Of a stretch of 64,000 nucleotides of DNA, positions 1 to 8,283 are shown one piece after another. The notes beneath the pieces are model-generated. The model searched no databases. It had not been told where the DNA came from and saw nothing but the letters and a program-made list of their open reading frames with translations. The DNA lies in NCBI RefSeq assembly GCF_011617465.1, contig NZ_CP050153.1, positions 1,302,001 to 1,366,000 on the forward strand, in the 5' to 3' direction. This DNA comes from Brevibacterium pigmentatum (GTDB lineage Bacteria > Actinomycetota > Actinomycetes > Actinomycetales > Brevibacteriaceae). The translations under genes were made by a program, and so were the position numbers. How positions within the stretch are numbered: the first letter of the stretch is position 1; each line of letters opens with the position of its first letter.

Positions 1-143
1 TCCGGGGCGAGGCCGAGGACGCCGTAGCCCACAGCCAGCAGCACGAGCATCGCGCCCAGGGGAACCAGAGACCATCCCAGCGGCGGGAGCTTCTCCTCGA
101 CGTCGGCCGTGTGGGTCGTCGTGGTGCCGGGTTCGCGGCTCAT
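1..143 (-). CDS. Membrane protein, N-terminal fragment (runs off the left edge)
   Basis: Reading leftwards from ATG at 143, about 47 codons are visible before the window ends. They encode a short polar N-terminus (MSREPGTTTT...) followed by a hydrophobic stretch (LVPLGAMLVLLAVGYGVLGLAP) that looks like a first transmembrane helix. The ATG overlaps the stop codon of the upstream iadA in an ATGA arrangement, so the two are translationally coupled. The gene is therefore the last visible member of the peptide-transport/iadA operon. A transporter or other polytopic protein is likely, but too little is visible to name a family. Confidence 0.6.
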   Translation of the reverse strand, partial: MSREPGTTTTHTADVEEKLPPLGWSLVPLGAMLVLLAVGYGVLGLAP

Positions 144-1282
144 TCGAAAGTTCCTCGGATCTGGGGTTCGCCGTCGCGGACGATCTCGCGTCCCCGGGAA
201 AAGGCGAGTCGGATGGTGTGTTGGTCATCGGTGAGGAGGACGTCGGCGTCGCACCCGCTTCGGAGACGGCCCTTGTGCCCGAGCACGAGAGCATCAGCCG
301 TATTGGAGGTGACGAGGGCGAGGGCCTGAGACAGGTCCATACCGGGCAATTCGGCACACTCCCACACCTGTTCGAAGAGGGTGGTCTGCTTGGCCACTTC
401 CAAGCCGATCAGCCGCCCGTGCGCGTCGAATTCGGGCAGACTGCCGTTGGCGTCCGACGACAGAGTGAGTCGGGTGAGGTCGCCGCCGAGTTCGATGTAG
501 TCTCTGACCGACTCTGCGGTCGTCGAGCCCGCGGTCATGTCAACGGTGGCGCCCTTGGCTGCGAGGCTCACCGCATCGGCCAGAAGCTCGGTGCTCCTGG
601 TGATGTGAGTGGCATAGACGGCCTGCGGGGCGATCGGGTACTCGTCGAGCAGCCGGTGCAGAGGGGCCAGACGCGACCAGTACGGTCCGACATGGAAGTG
701 GGTGACGCCCGCTTTGCCGCTGAGCAGACCACCGACATGGCTGTGGCTGACGAGCTCGGCCAATGCTTCTACCGTCGGTTGGAAGGAACGCCGATCCGAG
801 ATCGCAACCTCGCCGACGCCGATGACCTTGTCGATGAGGACGACATCGTCGACGACGGTGCCGGTCAGCGTTCGTGCCGGGACCTGGTAACTGCCTGTGT
901 AGATATATGTGGAGATGCCGTCGGCCTCGAGCGCGCGGGCCTTGGCAAGGAGATCCGCGTGGCTGCGAGTCACACCGTCGGTGCCCAAGCAGCCGACGAC
1001 TGTGGTCACCCCGGCGCTGACGATGTCGCTGACGAGGATCTCCGGGGTGCGATTGGCGTATCCGCCCTCACCACCGCCACCGGCGATGTGGACGTGCGGG
1101 TCGATGAACCCCGGCACGGCGGTCAGACCGCGGGCATCGATGACAGAGGCATGCGGCAGGTCGGTCACCGCTTCGACGGGGACCTCCCCGATGTAGGTGA
1201 TCTGCTGCCCCTCGATGAGAATGTCCTGCTGACCGAGTCGTTCCGGGGCGAAGACTTCGGCCCCTTGCAGCAATATCACCAT
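140..1282 (-). CDS. iadA: Isoaspartyl dipeptidase (beta-aspartyl-peptidase), amidohydrolase family
   Basis: This 380-residue zinc amidohydrolase would cleave beta-aspartyl (isoAsp) dipeptides left over from breakdown of damaged proteins. The family signature GFIDPHVHIAGGGGEGG places metal ligands at His63 and His65. Further ligands are His197 (THFHVG), His226 (ATHITR) and Asp277 (SSDANGS). At the position of the carboxylated lysine of the E. coli enzyme (Lys162), this protein reads GVGEVAISD, so a glutamate (Glu158) probably bridges the metals. Length matches the family (about 390). It follows the dppF-like gene by 23 bases with an AGGAGAGG ribosome site, and is coupled to the next gene by ATGA. 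The operon thus joins peptide import to isopeptide hydrolysis. Confidence 0.92.
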   Translation of the reverse strand: MVILLQGAEVFAPERLGQQDILIEGQQITYIGEVPVEAVTDLPHASVIDARGLTAVPGFIDPHVHIAGGGGEGGYANRTPEILVSDIVSAGVTTVVGCLGTDGVTRSHADLLAKARALEADGISTYIYTGSYQVPARTLTGTVVDDVVLIDKVIGVGEVAISDRRSFQPTVEALAELVSHSHVGGLLSGKAGVTHFHVGPYWSRLAPLHRLLDEYPIAPQAVYATHITRSTELLADAVSLAAKGATVDMTAGSTTAESVRDYIELGGDLTRLTLSSDANGSLPEFDAHGRLIGLEVAKQTTLFEQVWECAELPGMDLSQALALVTSNTADALVLGHKGRLRSGCDADVLLTDDQHTIRLAFSRGREIVRDGEPQIRGTFE

Positions 1283-1305
1283 TTCATGTCCTCTCCTTGT
1301 CGTGG

Positions 1306-2136
1306 CTAACCAGGTATGAACCCCTTGCCGTCCACCTTCGGGATGGCAGCGAGGAGTTTCTGTGTATAGGGGTGGTTCGGATCGTTCCAGATCTGTTCCG
1401 TCGAACCGACCTCGACGATCCTACCCGCTTCCATCACTGCGACCCTGTCTGCGATATCGCGAACGACCGAGAGATCGTGGCTGATGAAGATCATCGAGGC
1501 GCCGGAGTCGATGGCGAGGTCGCGCATCATGCGAGCGATCCGGGCCTGGAGGAACGCATCGAGTGAGGCGATGGGCTCATCCCCGACGAGCACCTTCGGA
1601 CCCGCAGCCAGGGCACGAGCGATGGCGATGCGCTGACGTTGTCCGCCGGAGAACGAATGTGAGTACCGCTGTGCCGAGTCCGACGGCAGGTCGACGGCCT
1701 CCAACAGGGATTCGACGCTCCATGTGCCGTCAGGGTTGAGCGCCAGCGCGTCCTCGAGCTGGTCGCGGATGCGCCTGCGCGGGTTGAGAGACGCGTAGGG
1801 ATTCTGGAAGACCATCTGAATCCCGAGCAGTTCCTTCGCCCTCTTCTTCAGACCGAGGGCTCTGACCGGGTGGCCATCGAAGGTGATGGAGCCGCCGGCG
1901 GGTTTCTCCAATCCGCAGATGAGTTTGGCCAGAGTCGACTTTCCGCAGCCGGATTCGCCGACGAGTCCGAGCACTTCTGACCGACCCAGCCGCAGAGACA
2001 CTCCGTTGACTGCCCGGAAGCGACCTCCGCCGTCGAGTTTGTACTCACACGCCACGGAATCGAGCGACAGCAGAGGAGCATCGGATGCGGGGGAGTGACC
2101 GGCGGTGGCGGTGGGAGCCTGGTCGATCGATGTCAT
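1306..2136 (-). CDS. dppF: Peptide ABC transporter ATP-binding protein (DppF/OppF type)
   Basis: The 276-residue ATPase energises uptake of peptides (or related solutes) through the DppBC pore. It carries a Walker A motif GESGCGKS, the Q-loop VFQNPYASLNPR typical of the Opp/Dpp family, the signature FSGGQRQR, and a Walker B region leading to DEPIASLD. In this last motif the usual 'DEPTSALD' is altered. The C-terminus has the oligopeptide-transporter tail motif NHPYTQKLLAAIPK. Its start overlaps the stop of the upstream ATPase gene (ATGA). Which of the two ATPases is DppD or DppF is assigned by order and by the 'ACEYKLDGGG...AVNGVS' N-terminus. Substrate specificity is not visible. Confidence 0.9.
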   Translation of the reverse strand: MTSIDQAPTATAGHSPASDAPLLSLDSVACEYKLDGGGRFRAVNGVSLRLGRSEVLGLVGESGCGKSTLAKLICGLEKPAGGSITFDGHPVRALGLKKRAKELLGIQMVFQNPYASLNPRRRIRDQLEDALALNPDGTWSVESLLEAVDLPSDSAQRYSHSFSGGQRQRIAIARALAAGPKVLVGDEPIASLDAFLQARIARMMRDLAIDSGASMIFISHDLSVVRDIADRVAVMEAGRIVEVGSTEQIWNDPNHPYTQKLLAAIPKVDGKGFIPG

Positions 2137-2924
2137 GAGGAGACCTCCGCTCCGGGCAGCGATTCGATGAGCGAGCGTGTGTACTCGTGTCGGGGCGCGG
2201 TGATGATGGCCTCCCGTTCGCCGGTTTCGACGACGACGCCGTTCTTCATGACGACGATGGTGTCCGCGACCGACGACAGGACCCCGAAGTCGTGAGTGAC
2301 CAGGAGCACCGCGAGGTCGAGGTCGTCGCAGAGTTCACGCAGCAGGCGGAGGATGCCCGCCTGCACGGTGACATCGAGTGCCGTGGTCGGTTCGTCGGCG
2401 ATGAGGACCTTGGGGTCGCAGATGATCGCTGAGGCGAATGCGATGCGCTGCAGCTGTCCGCCGGAGAACTGGTGGGGGTATTTCTTCACCGCTTCTTCCG
2501 GGTGCGGAACCCTGGTCCGGCCGAGGATCTCGATGGCCTTGGCCAGGGCAGCTCTCCTCGACACCTTCTGGTGGTGTCGAAGGTGGTCGGTGATCTGGTC
2601 GCCGACCGTGAGCATGGGATGGAACGCTGAGGCCGGATCCTGGAAGACCATCGACAGCTGCACTCCGCGCAGGCGGTTGTGCTGTTTGGCGGGCATTCCC
2701 ACCAGTTCGACCCCATCGAAGTTGATGCTTCCGCTCAGCTCCGCACCTGCAGGGGAGAGTCCCATCACAGCGAGACCGGTCTGGGTCTTGCCGGACCCTG
2801 ATGCTCCTGCGACGCCTGTGATGCGACCTGCTTCGAGGTCGAAGGAGACGTCCTTGAGGATATGAGTGGTCTTCTTCCCCGTGGTGACCGACAGATTGAG
2901 GTCTCTGATGCTGATCATGCTCAT
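2133..2924 (-). CDS. dppD: Peptide ABC transporter ATP-binding protein (DppD/OppD type)
   Basis: This 263-residue protein is the first of the two ATPases of the peptide importer. Visible motifs are Walker A GASGSGKT, Q-loop VFQDPASAFHP, signature FSGGQLQR and Walker B VLIADEPTTALD, followed by the H-loop THDFGV. It is shorter than classical DppD (about 330 residues) because it ends soon after RHEYTRSLIESLPG, so the usual C-terminal iron-sulfur or extended tail region is missing. The start overlaps the stop of the upstream permease gene by ATGA, as at most junctions in this operon. This indicates tightly coupled translation. Confidence 0.9.
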   Translation of the reverse strand: MSMISIRDLNLSVTTGKKTTHILKDVSFDLEAGRITGVAGASGSGKTQTGLAVMGLSPAGAELSGSINFDGVELVGMPAKQHNRLRGVQLSMVFQDPASAFHPMLTVGDQITDHLRHHQKVSRRAALAKAIEILGRTRVPHPEEAVKKYPHQFSGGQLQRIAFASAIICDPKVLIADEPTTALDVTVQAGILRLLRELCDDLDLAVLLVTHDFGVLSSVADTIVVMKNGVVVETGEREAIITAPRHEYTRSLIESLPGAEVSS

Positions 2925-3853
2925 GAGGTCGTCTCACCGACTTCCTGGGCGGTATGCGGGTCGAGAGTGTCGCGCAGACTGTCGCCGATGAAGTTGAACG
3001 CCATGACGATGGTGAGGATGCAGAGTCCGGGGAAGAACGCGATCCACCAGGCCGCGAACTGAGAGACTCCTTCGCTGATCATCGCGCCCCAGTCCGGCGT
3101 CGGCGGAACGGCGCCGAGAGACAGGAACGACAGACCGGCCATCGTGAGGATCGCCGAACCGACATCGAGGGTGGCGAGCACGACGACCGGGGAGATGACG
3201 TTCGGTGCGATTTCGCGGGCCAGTGATCGGCCCGCACTGAATCCGAGCAAGCGTCCGGCGATGACGTACTCGCTGCCGCGCGCCGTCATCACCAGCGACC
3301 TGGTGACACGGGCGTAGGACGGCCATGAGACGAGCAGGATCGCAATGATCGCGTTCTTCAGCCCCGGTCCGAGGGCGGCTGCGATGACCATGGCGAGGAT
3401 GATGGTGGGGAAAGCGAACACGAGGTCGGCGATGCGCATGATGATCTCGTCGACGGCCCGACCGAAGTATCCGGCGATAGCGCCGAGCACCGAGCCCAGC
3501 AGTGCCGAACAGATGACGACGAACACCGCGGCGGGCAGGGTGGTGCGGGCGGCGACGAGGATGCGGGAGAGCACGTCTCGGCCCAGGGTGTCGGTGCCGA
3601 GCAGATTCTCACCGTTGGGAGCCGACAACCGGGGGAAGTTCTGCGCCAGAGGATCGAACGGTGCCAGCAGCGGTGCGAAGATCGCCACGAGCAGCCAGAT
3701 CACGAGGATCCCGGCCCCGACGAACCCCAGCGGAGTGCGCAGCGCCTTCGGGAAGCGGATCTGCCACCTCTTCAGTCCGGGGACGACGGGATCGTGGTGA
3801 GCCGCCTCGGCGATGGGGGCATTGGTGGGCTGTTTCGGGGTGCCGATGCTCAT
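2921..3853 (-). CDS. dppC: Peptide ABC transporter permease (DppC type)
   Basis: This 310-residue inner-membrane permease has the N-terminal OppC-type segment, with a first membrane helix GFVGAGILVIWLLVAIFAPL and the motif LGTDTLGRDVLSR that is characteristic of DppC/OppC. The five-helix BPD_transp_1 core follows, with the EAA-like loop VIAGRLLGFSAGRSLAREIAPN that docks onto the ATPases. The open frame continues about 129 codons further upstream, but that part only reads the dppB gene out of frame. The start is the ATG at 3853 (MSIGTPKQ), which overlaps the dppB stop by ATGA. It pairs with DppB to form the channel. Confidence 0.9.
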   Translation of the reverse strand: MSIGTPKQPTNAPIAEAAHHDPVVPGLKRWQIRFPKALRTPLGFVGAGILVIWLLVAIFAPLLAPFDPLAQNFPRLSAPNGENLLGTDTLGRDVLSRILVAARTTLPAAVFVVICSALLGSVLGAIAGYFGRAVDEIIMRIADLVFAFPTIILAMVIAAALGPGLKNAIIAILLVSWPSYARVTRSLVMTARGSEYVIAGRLLGFSAGRSLAREIAPNVISPVVVLATLDVGSAILTMAGLSFLSLGAVPPTPDWGAMISEGVSQFAAWWIAFFPGLCILTIVMAFNFIGDSLRDTLDPHTAQEVGETTS

Positions 3854-4962
3854 CTCACCCTCACTCTCGGATCCACGAAGCCGTAGATCAGGTCGACGAT
3901 GAAGTTCACGAGGATGTAGACGACGCCGATGACGAGGCCGACGCCCATGATGACGGGCAGGTCCAGTGTGGTGGCCCCGCGGTAGGCGTACTGGCCGAGT
4001 CCGTTCCAGGCGAAGACGGTCTCGGTCAGCACCGCACCGGAGAGCAGGGAACCGAACGCCAGACCGACGACGGTGATGACCGGGACCAAGGCGCCTCGGA
4101 AGATGTATTTGAAGACCACTGTCCTTGCCGGCAGGCCCTTCGCTTTGGCCGCGGTGACGTAGTCGAGTCGGATGATGTCGAGGACGCTGGAGCGGCTGAA
4201 CCGGGTGAGCAGACCGATGGTGAAGAGTGCGAGAACGCACGACGGCAGGACGAGGTGGCCCAGCGCGTTGGCGAACGTCGCCATCTGACCCGCGAAGAGG
4301 GAGTCGACAGTGTAGAGGCCGGTCACCTTCGGCGGCGGGGTGATCCAGGGGTCGAGCCGTCCGGCGCCGGGGACGACTCGCAGCTTGAAGAAGAACACGA
4401 AGTAGGCGACGGTGGCGATCCAGAACGTCGGCGCCGAGATGCCGATGAGGCTGAGTGTGCGGATCGCGTGGTCGACGATGCTGTTCTGTTTGAGAGCGCT
4501 GAGCAGACCGAGCAGCAGTCCGAGGAGGACGGAGATGAGGATCGCTCCGATGCCGAGTTCGATCGATGCGGGGAAGACCTGACCGATCGAGGCGAGCACG
4601 GGCGTGCGCGTCTGGTTGGAGACGCCCAGATCTCCTTGGAGCAGATTGCCCAGGTAGGTGAAGTACTGGACGAGGAGCGGCTGGTCGAGGCCGAGCTTTT
4701 CCCGTGTCTGCGCGACGATCTCCGGATCTGCTGCCGCCCGGTCGCCGAGGATGGCCGCGACCGGGTCGGTGGGCACGAGATTGGTGAGCAGGAACGTCAC
4801 CACGGTCACGCCCCAGATCAGGATGATCGAGATCCCGATCCGGATGAGGATGAATCGGAGGAGCGGGTGGAGCTTCGGCGGTTTGATCCGCTGCGCCGCG
4901 TCCGCCTCACCAGAGGCGGACGCGGCAGGAGCATCGTGCGGCGCTGTGGTGGCTTCCGCCAT
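3850..4962 (-). CDS. dppB: Peptide ABC transporter permease (DppB type)
   Basis: The 370-residue permease has a cytoplasmic N-terminus of about 35 residues. The DppB/OppB first helix follows (RIGISIILIWGVTVVTFLLT), then a periplasmic loop with NLVPTDPVAAILGD. The conserved six-helix transport domain contains YVTAAKAKGLPARTVVFKYI as the EAA loop. The frame is open further upstream, but that stretch overlaps the 3' end of the binding-protein gene. The start MAEATTAPH at 4962, two bases after that gene's stop, is the sensible one. It forms the translocation path with the DppC-type partner. Confidence 0.9.
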   Translation of the reverse strand: MAEATTAPHDAPAASASGEADAAQRIKPPKLHPLLRFILIRIGISIILIWGVTVVTFLLTNLVPTDPVAAILGDRAAADPEIVAQTREKLGLDQPLLVQYFTYLGNLLQGDLGVSNQTRTPVLASIGQVFPASIELGIGAILISVLLGLLLGLLSALKQNSIVDHAIRTLSLIGISAPTFWIATVAYFVFFFKLRVVPGAGRLDPWITPPPKVTGLYTVDSLFAGQMATFANALGHLVLPSCVLALFTIGLLTRFSRSSVLDIIRLDYVTAAKAKGLPARTVVFKYIFRGALVPVITVVGLAFGSLLSGAVLTETVFAWNGLGQYAYRGATTLDLPVIMGVGLVIGVVYILVNFIVDLIYGFVDPRVRVR

Positions 4963-4964
4963 CC

Positions 4965-6527
4965 TCACTCTGCCTTTGCGAAGTCGAACGAGACGTCGGC
5001 GTTGGACACGAACTTCGTGATGCTCGAACCGACGGCGATGGTGCTGACCGGTTGGACGAGCGGGATCCACACCGCGGTGTCGGTGGTCGCCTTGAACAGC
5101 TTCGCGTAGGCGGCGTCGCGGGCATCGCCCTTCGCCTCGGCCGCTTCGTCCGCAAGCTTCTTCAGCTTCGGGTCGTCCTTCCAGTTCACGCGATCGGCGA
5201 CGTCGCCGCCGGGAATGAAGACGTTGTAGTTCGTCGGATCGGGGAAGTCCGCACCCCAGGTTCCGATGCCCATCGGCTGTTTGGCCGAGCGGAAGCCGTC
5301 GAGCTGAGTCGAGCTCGGGGCCGGCTTGAGGTCGAGGTTGATATCGGCCTCCTTCAACTGTGCCTGCAGGGTCTCGGCGAGCTGCGCGAGATCGACTCCG
5401 TTGACGGCCTGGTCACTCGAGTAGTGGAAGGGAACCTTCTCACCGTCGTAGCCGGCCTTCTGCAGCAGCTTCTTCGCCTTTGCGAGGTCGCGTTCCGGCG
5501 CTTCGTCCTTCGGGACGGCGCCGACGAACTCGTTCGGTACGAGGCTGGCCATCCGCTGCGATCCCTTTCCGGCGAGGTCGGTGAGCTTGTCGTAGTCGAT
5601 CGCCGCCATGACGGCCTTGCGGAAGTTCGGGTCTGCTGCCGGGCCGCCGATCTTCTCATCCGTGTTGTTGAAGATGTAGAGGCTGCGAGTCGAGGGCAGG
5701 CTGGAGATCTTGCCCATCGATTCATCGATCTGCTTCGCCTGATCGGCGTTGAGGTCGAAGGCGACCTGCGCCTGACCCGATTGGATATCGGTCAGCTGGG
5801 TCTCGGCAGAGACATTGCGCATCACCACGCGCTTGTACTTCGGTTCGGGACCGTTGTAGTGCTCGTTCGCGGTGAGCACGACCTGGCTGTCGGCGTCGTA
5901 CTTCTCCACCTTGTACGGTCCCGAGCCCTGGGAGTTCTCGTTGAGGAACTGTTCGGCACCGTCGTTCTCGTCCGTGGTTCCCTTGTTCTCCTTGACGACC
6001 TTCGAATTGACGATGCCGATCGAGGAGTTGGGGAGGATGTAGGGCAGTGCGGGATTGGGTTCTGCGCTGGTGAGCGTGACCGTCTTGTCGTCGACCTTCT
6101 TCACCTTGACCCCCTCGAGGAAGAAGGAGGGGTTGCCTTTGATGCCCTGAAGGCGTTCGAAGGAGAAGACGATGTCGTCGGCGGTGACGGGATCGCCGTT
6201 GGAGAATTTCGCGTCCTCGTCCTTGAGGGTCAGCGTCATCTCCTTGTTGTCCTCGGACATCTCGTACGAGCAGAGGCCGTCGGTCGGCTTGGTGAGGTCG
6301 CCGTCCTCGAATTCGAGGGCCGTCTGGTAGATGGCGTTGTCGATCGTCGACCCGGTGAACTCGAATTGTCGATGGGGGTCGATCGTCTTGAGGTTGAAGG
6401 CCGTCTCGGCCACGATCGTGTCGCCGGCACCGCCGGCTTCGTCGGAGCCTCCGCCGCAGGCAGCGAGCCCAGCGGTCAGTGCGAGGGTGGAGCAGATTGC
6501 GACGAGATTGCGGGACAGGCGCCTCAT
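4965..6527 (-). CDS. dppA: Peptide ABC transporter substrate-binding lipoprotein (SBP_bac_5 family)
   Basis: The 520-residue protein is the first gene of the importer operon and the extracellular receptor. The N-terminus is a lipoprotein signal: positively charged MRRLSRNL, a hydrophobic core, and a lipobox ending LAAC with lipidated Cys24, then a Gly/Ser-rich linker. The mature part has the family-5 solute-binding features, beginning NLKTIDPHRQFEF, with FSNGDPVTADDIVFSFERL near residue 110 and a C-terminal IGTWGADFPDPTNYNVF segment. Peptides are the likeliest ligand because iadA is in the same operon. Nickel or other ligands of this fold cannot be excluded from sequence alone. Confidence 0.9.
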   Translation of the reverse strand: MRRLSRNLVAICSTLALTAGLAACGGGSDEAGGAGDTIVAETAFNLKTIDPHRQFEFTGSTIDNAIYQTALEFEDGDLTKPTDGLCSYEMSEDNKEMTLTLKDEDAKFSNGDPVTADDIVFSFERLQGIKGNPSFFLEGVKVKKVDDKTVTLTSAEPNPALPYILPNSSIGIVNSKVVKENKGTTDENDGAEQFLNENSQGSGPYKVEKYDADSQVVLTANEHYNGPEPKYKRVVMRNVSAETQLTDIQSGQAQVAFDLNADQAKQIDESMGKISSLPSTRSLYIFNNTDEKIGGPAADPNFRKAVMAAIDYDKLTDLAGKGSQRMASLVPNEFVGAVPKDEAPERDLAKAKKLLQKAGYDGEKVPFHYSSDQAVNGVDLAQLAETLQAQLKEADINLDLKPAPSSTQLDGFRSAKQPMGIGTWGADFPDPTNYNVFIPGGDVADRVNWKDDPKLKKLADEAAEAKGDARDAAYAKLFKATTDTAVWIPLVQPVSTIAVGSSITKFVSNADVSFDFAKAE

Positions 6528-6607
6528 GTGTGATCTCCCTAACAGTAAGTGTTGTGAGTCACATTAAGGTCGAAACGCCTGCCATGCAATTCAACCTGCC
6601 ACAAAGC

Positions 6608-6636
6608 TGGCGGATTTCCACTGTGCCTTTCCGCCA
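6608..6636. promoter_or_regulatory. Inverted repeat upstream of the peptide operon
   Basis: Between the dppA start (6527) and the end of mqo (6738), arms TGGCGGA (6608-6614) and TCCGCCA (6630-6636) form a perfect 7-bp inverted repeat spaced by 15 bases. It lies about 80-110 bases upstream of dppA. It could be an operator for this operon or a small terminator stem for mqo. No clear -35/-10 pair was found nearby. Confidence 0.3.
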
Positions 6637-6737
6637 ACGTCTCGACCGGCGAGATGAGACTTCTGATCTGCGACTTCTGTCGGCATTCGTCAGACCCATC
6701 GTTCGCCGGCCGAGTCCACAGCGGAAATCCGCGCGGG

Positions 6738-8219
6738 CTACTCGGAGCTGACCGGAGACAGTCCGAGAGCGGCATCGGTCTCGTGATGAGAGCGGGTGAC
6801 CGCCTCGGTGGTCCAGTCGGTGCGACCGAGGTCGGGGACCGCCTCGGCGATCTGGGACTTCCAACCGCCGTGCCACTGGGCGGGGAAAGCCTGCTTGAGC
6901 AGATCGACCATGATCGGCACCGCTGTCGACGCTCCGGGGGAGGCTCCGATGAGGCCCGCGATCGATCCGTCGGCGGAGACGACGAGTTCGGTGCCCTGCT
7001 GCAGGACGCCGATCTTCTTCCGATCCGGTTTGACCAGCTGGGCCCTCTGCCCGGCCGGCAGCAGCGTCCACTCGTTGCGTCGAGCCCGGGGGAAGAAGCG
7101 CTGCAGCTGCGCGAACTTCCGGGACGGGCTGGCGGCGAGCTCCTTGACGAGGAATGACACGAGGCTGAGGTTCTGCAGACCGGCGGCCGCGATGACATGC
7201 AGATTGTCGGGTCGAACAGTCGTGAAGGAATCGGAGAGCCGACCGTGCTTGAGCAGCTTCGTGCTGAACGTCGCATACGGACCGAACATCAGGTGCTCCT
7301 CGCCGTCGACGACGCGTCTGTCCAGGTGCGGCACCGACATCGGCGGAGCGCCCACGTCGGCCTGACCGTAGACTTTCGCATCATGGCGGGCAACGACCGC
7401 CGGAGTCGAGCACCGGTAGAAAGCGGCCCCGACCGGCAGGACGGCATACCCGCGGATTTCGGGGACCTTCGCCTTCTGCAGGATTCTGAGCGCGAAGCCG
7501 CCTGCCCCGACGAAGACGGTGCCTGCCCGCACAGCGAACGATCCCATTGATGACGATCCCGTGATCGACCATCCGTCTGCTTCCCGTTCAATCCCGGTCA
7601 CACCGTGGCCGGTAAGCACCTCGGTGGATCCGAGCGTGAGCAGAGCCCGAGTCAGGGCGCCGAAATCGACGTCGGTGCCGCGGAGGTGCCGGGCGGCGGC
7701 GATTGGTTCGCCGTCGTCGACCCGCCCCTCCATCGTCAGGGGAGCCCACCGGGCGATAGTGTCCGGATCCTCTGTGTGCTCCATCTCAGCGAAGAGGGGA
7801 TCGGCACGCAGAGTGTCGACACGGCGGCGCAGGTAAGCGACGTCGTCGCGACCGAACACCAGGTTCATATGCGGCGTCGTGTGGACGAAATCCGTCGGAT
7901 CGAGGAGGCCCTGCCGAACAAGATGTGCCCACCATTGCCTGGTGAGGTGGAACTGCTCGGCAATGTGTCGCGGCTTCGATCCGTCCGCGGGATCGGGCAT
8001 GTAGTTGAGTTCGCAGTACCCCGAATGTCCGGTGCCGGCATTGTTCCAGGCCTCGCTGCTCTCGCCTGCTGAGTCCGGGGCCTTCTCGAGGACGAGGATC
8101 CGCAGTTCGGGGTCGAGCAGGGTCAACATCGAGCTCAGCGTTGCGGACATGATGCCCGCGCCGATGAGGACGACATCGGCGTCGGGCAGCTGGTCGGTGT
8201 GCGTGGGGTTCGCAGTCAT
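6738..8219 (-). CDS. mqo: Malate:quinone oxidoreductase
   Basis: This 493-residue FAD-dependent, membrane-associated enzyme oxidises malate to oxaloacetate and passes electrons to the quinone pool. It serves as a TCA-cycle step common in actinobacteria in place of, or beside, malate dehydrogenase. The N-terminus has the Rossmann FAD motif VVLIGAGIMSATL (GxGxxS/A). Family signatures follow: SSEAWNNAGTGHSGYCELNY at about residues 54-73, HMNLVFG, and a C-terminal ELVVSADGSIAGLIGASPGAS. Length matches Mqo (about 490-500). Translation begins after GGTGAGAAC. A divergent LysR gene begins 65 bases away and is a candidate regulator. Confidence 0.94.
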   Translation of the reverse strand: MTANPTHTDQLPDADVVLIGAGIMSATLSSMLTLLDPELRILVLEKAPDSAGESSEAWNNAGTGHSGYCELNYMPDPADGSKPRHIAEQFHLTRQWWAHLVRQGLLDPTDFVHTTPHMNLVFGRDDVAYLRRRVDTLRADPLFAEMEHTEDPDTIARWAPLTMEGRVDDGEPIAAARHLRGTDVDFGALTRALLTLGSTEVLTGHGVTGIEREADGWSITGSSSMGSFAVRAGTVFVGAGGFALRILQKAKVPEIRGYAVLPVGAAFYRCSTPAVVARHDAKVYGQADVGAPPMSVPHLDRRVVDGEEHLMFGPYATFSTKLLKHGRLSDSFTTVRPDNLHVIAAAGLQNLSLVSFLVKELAASPSRKFAQLQRFFPRARRNEWTLLPAGQRAQLVKPDRKKIGVLQQGTELVVSADGSIAGLIGASPGASTAVPIMVDLLKQAFPAQWHGGWKSQIAEAVPDLGRTDWTTEAVTRSHHETDAALGLSPVSSE

Positions 8220-8251
8220 GTTCTCACCATGCGCCTACGCGAATCATCCGT

Positions 8252-8277
8252 CCAATGAGCGATTGGATATGTATGAT
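8252..8277. promoter_or_regulatory. Palindromic operator and -10 box between mqo and lysR
   Basis: A perfect palindrome CCAAT-GAGCG-ATTGG spans 8252-8266, flanked by a wider pair ATCAT (8243-8247) and ATGAT (8273-8277). It sits in the 64-base gap between the divergent mqo and LysR start codons, a classic place for LysR autoregulation. TATGAT at 8272-8277 followed by six bases and the ATG at 8284 fits a leaderless promoter for the regulator. Binding by this LysR protein is an inference. Confidence 0.5.
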
Positions 8278-8283
8278 CCGAAT

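Noticed and set aside
3661..5109. A 482-codon plus-strand frame opposite dppB and dppC
   Set aside because: Low-complexity, acidic composition and exact antisense position to conserved permease genes mark it as a shadow frame.
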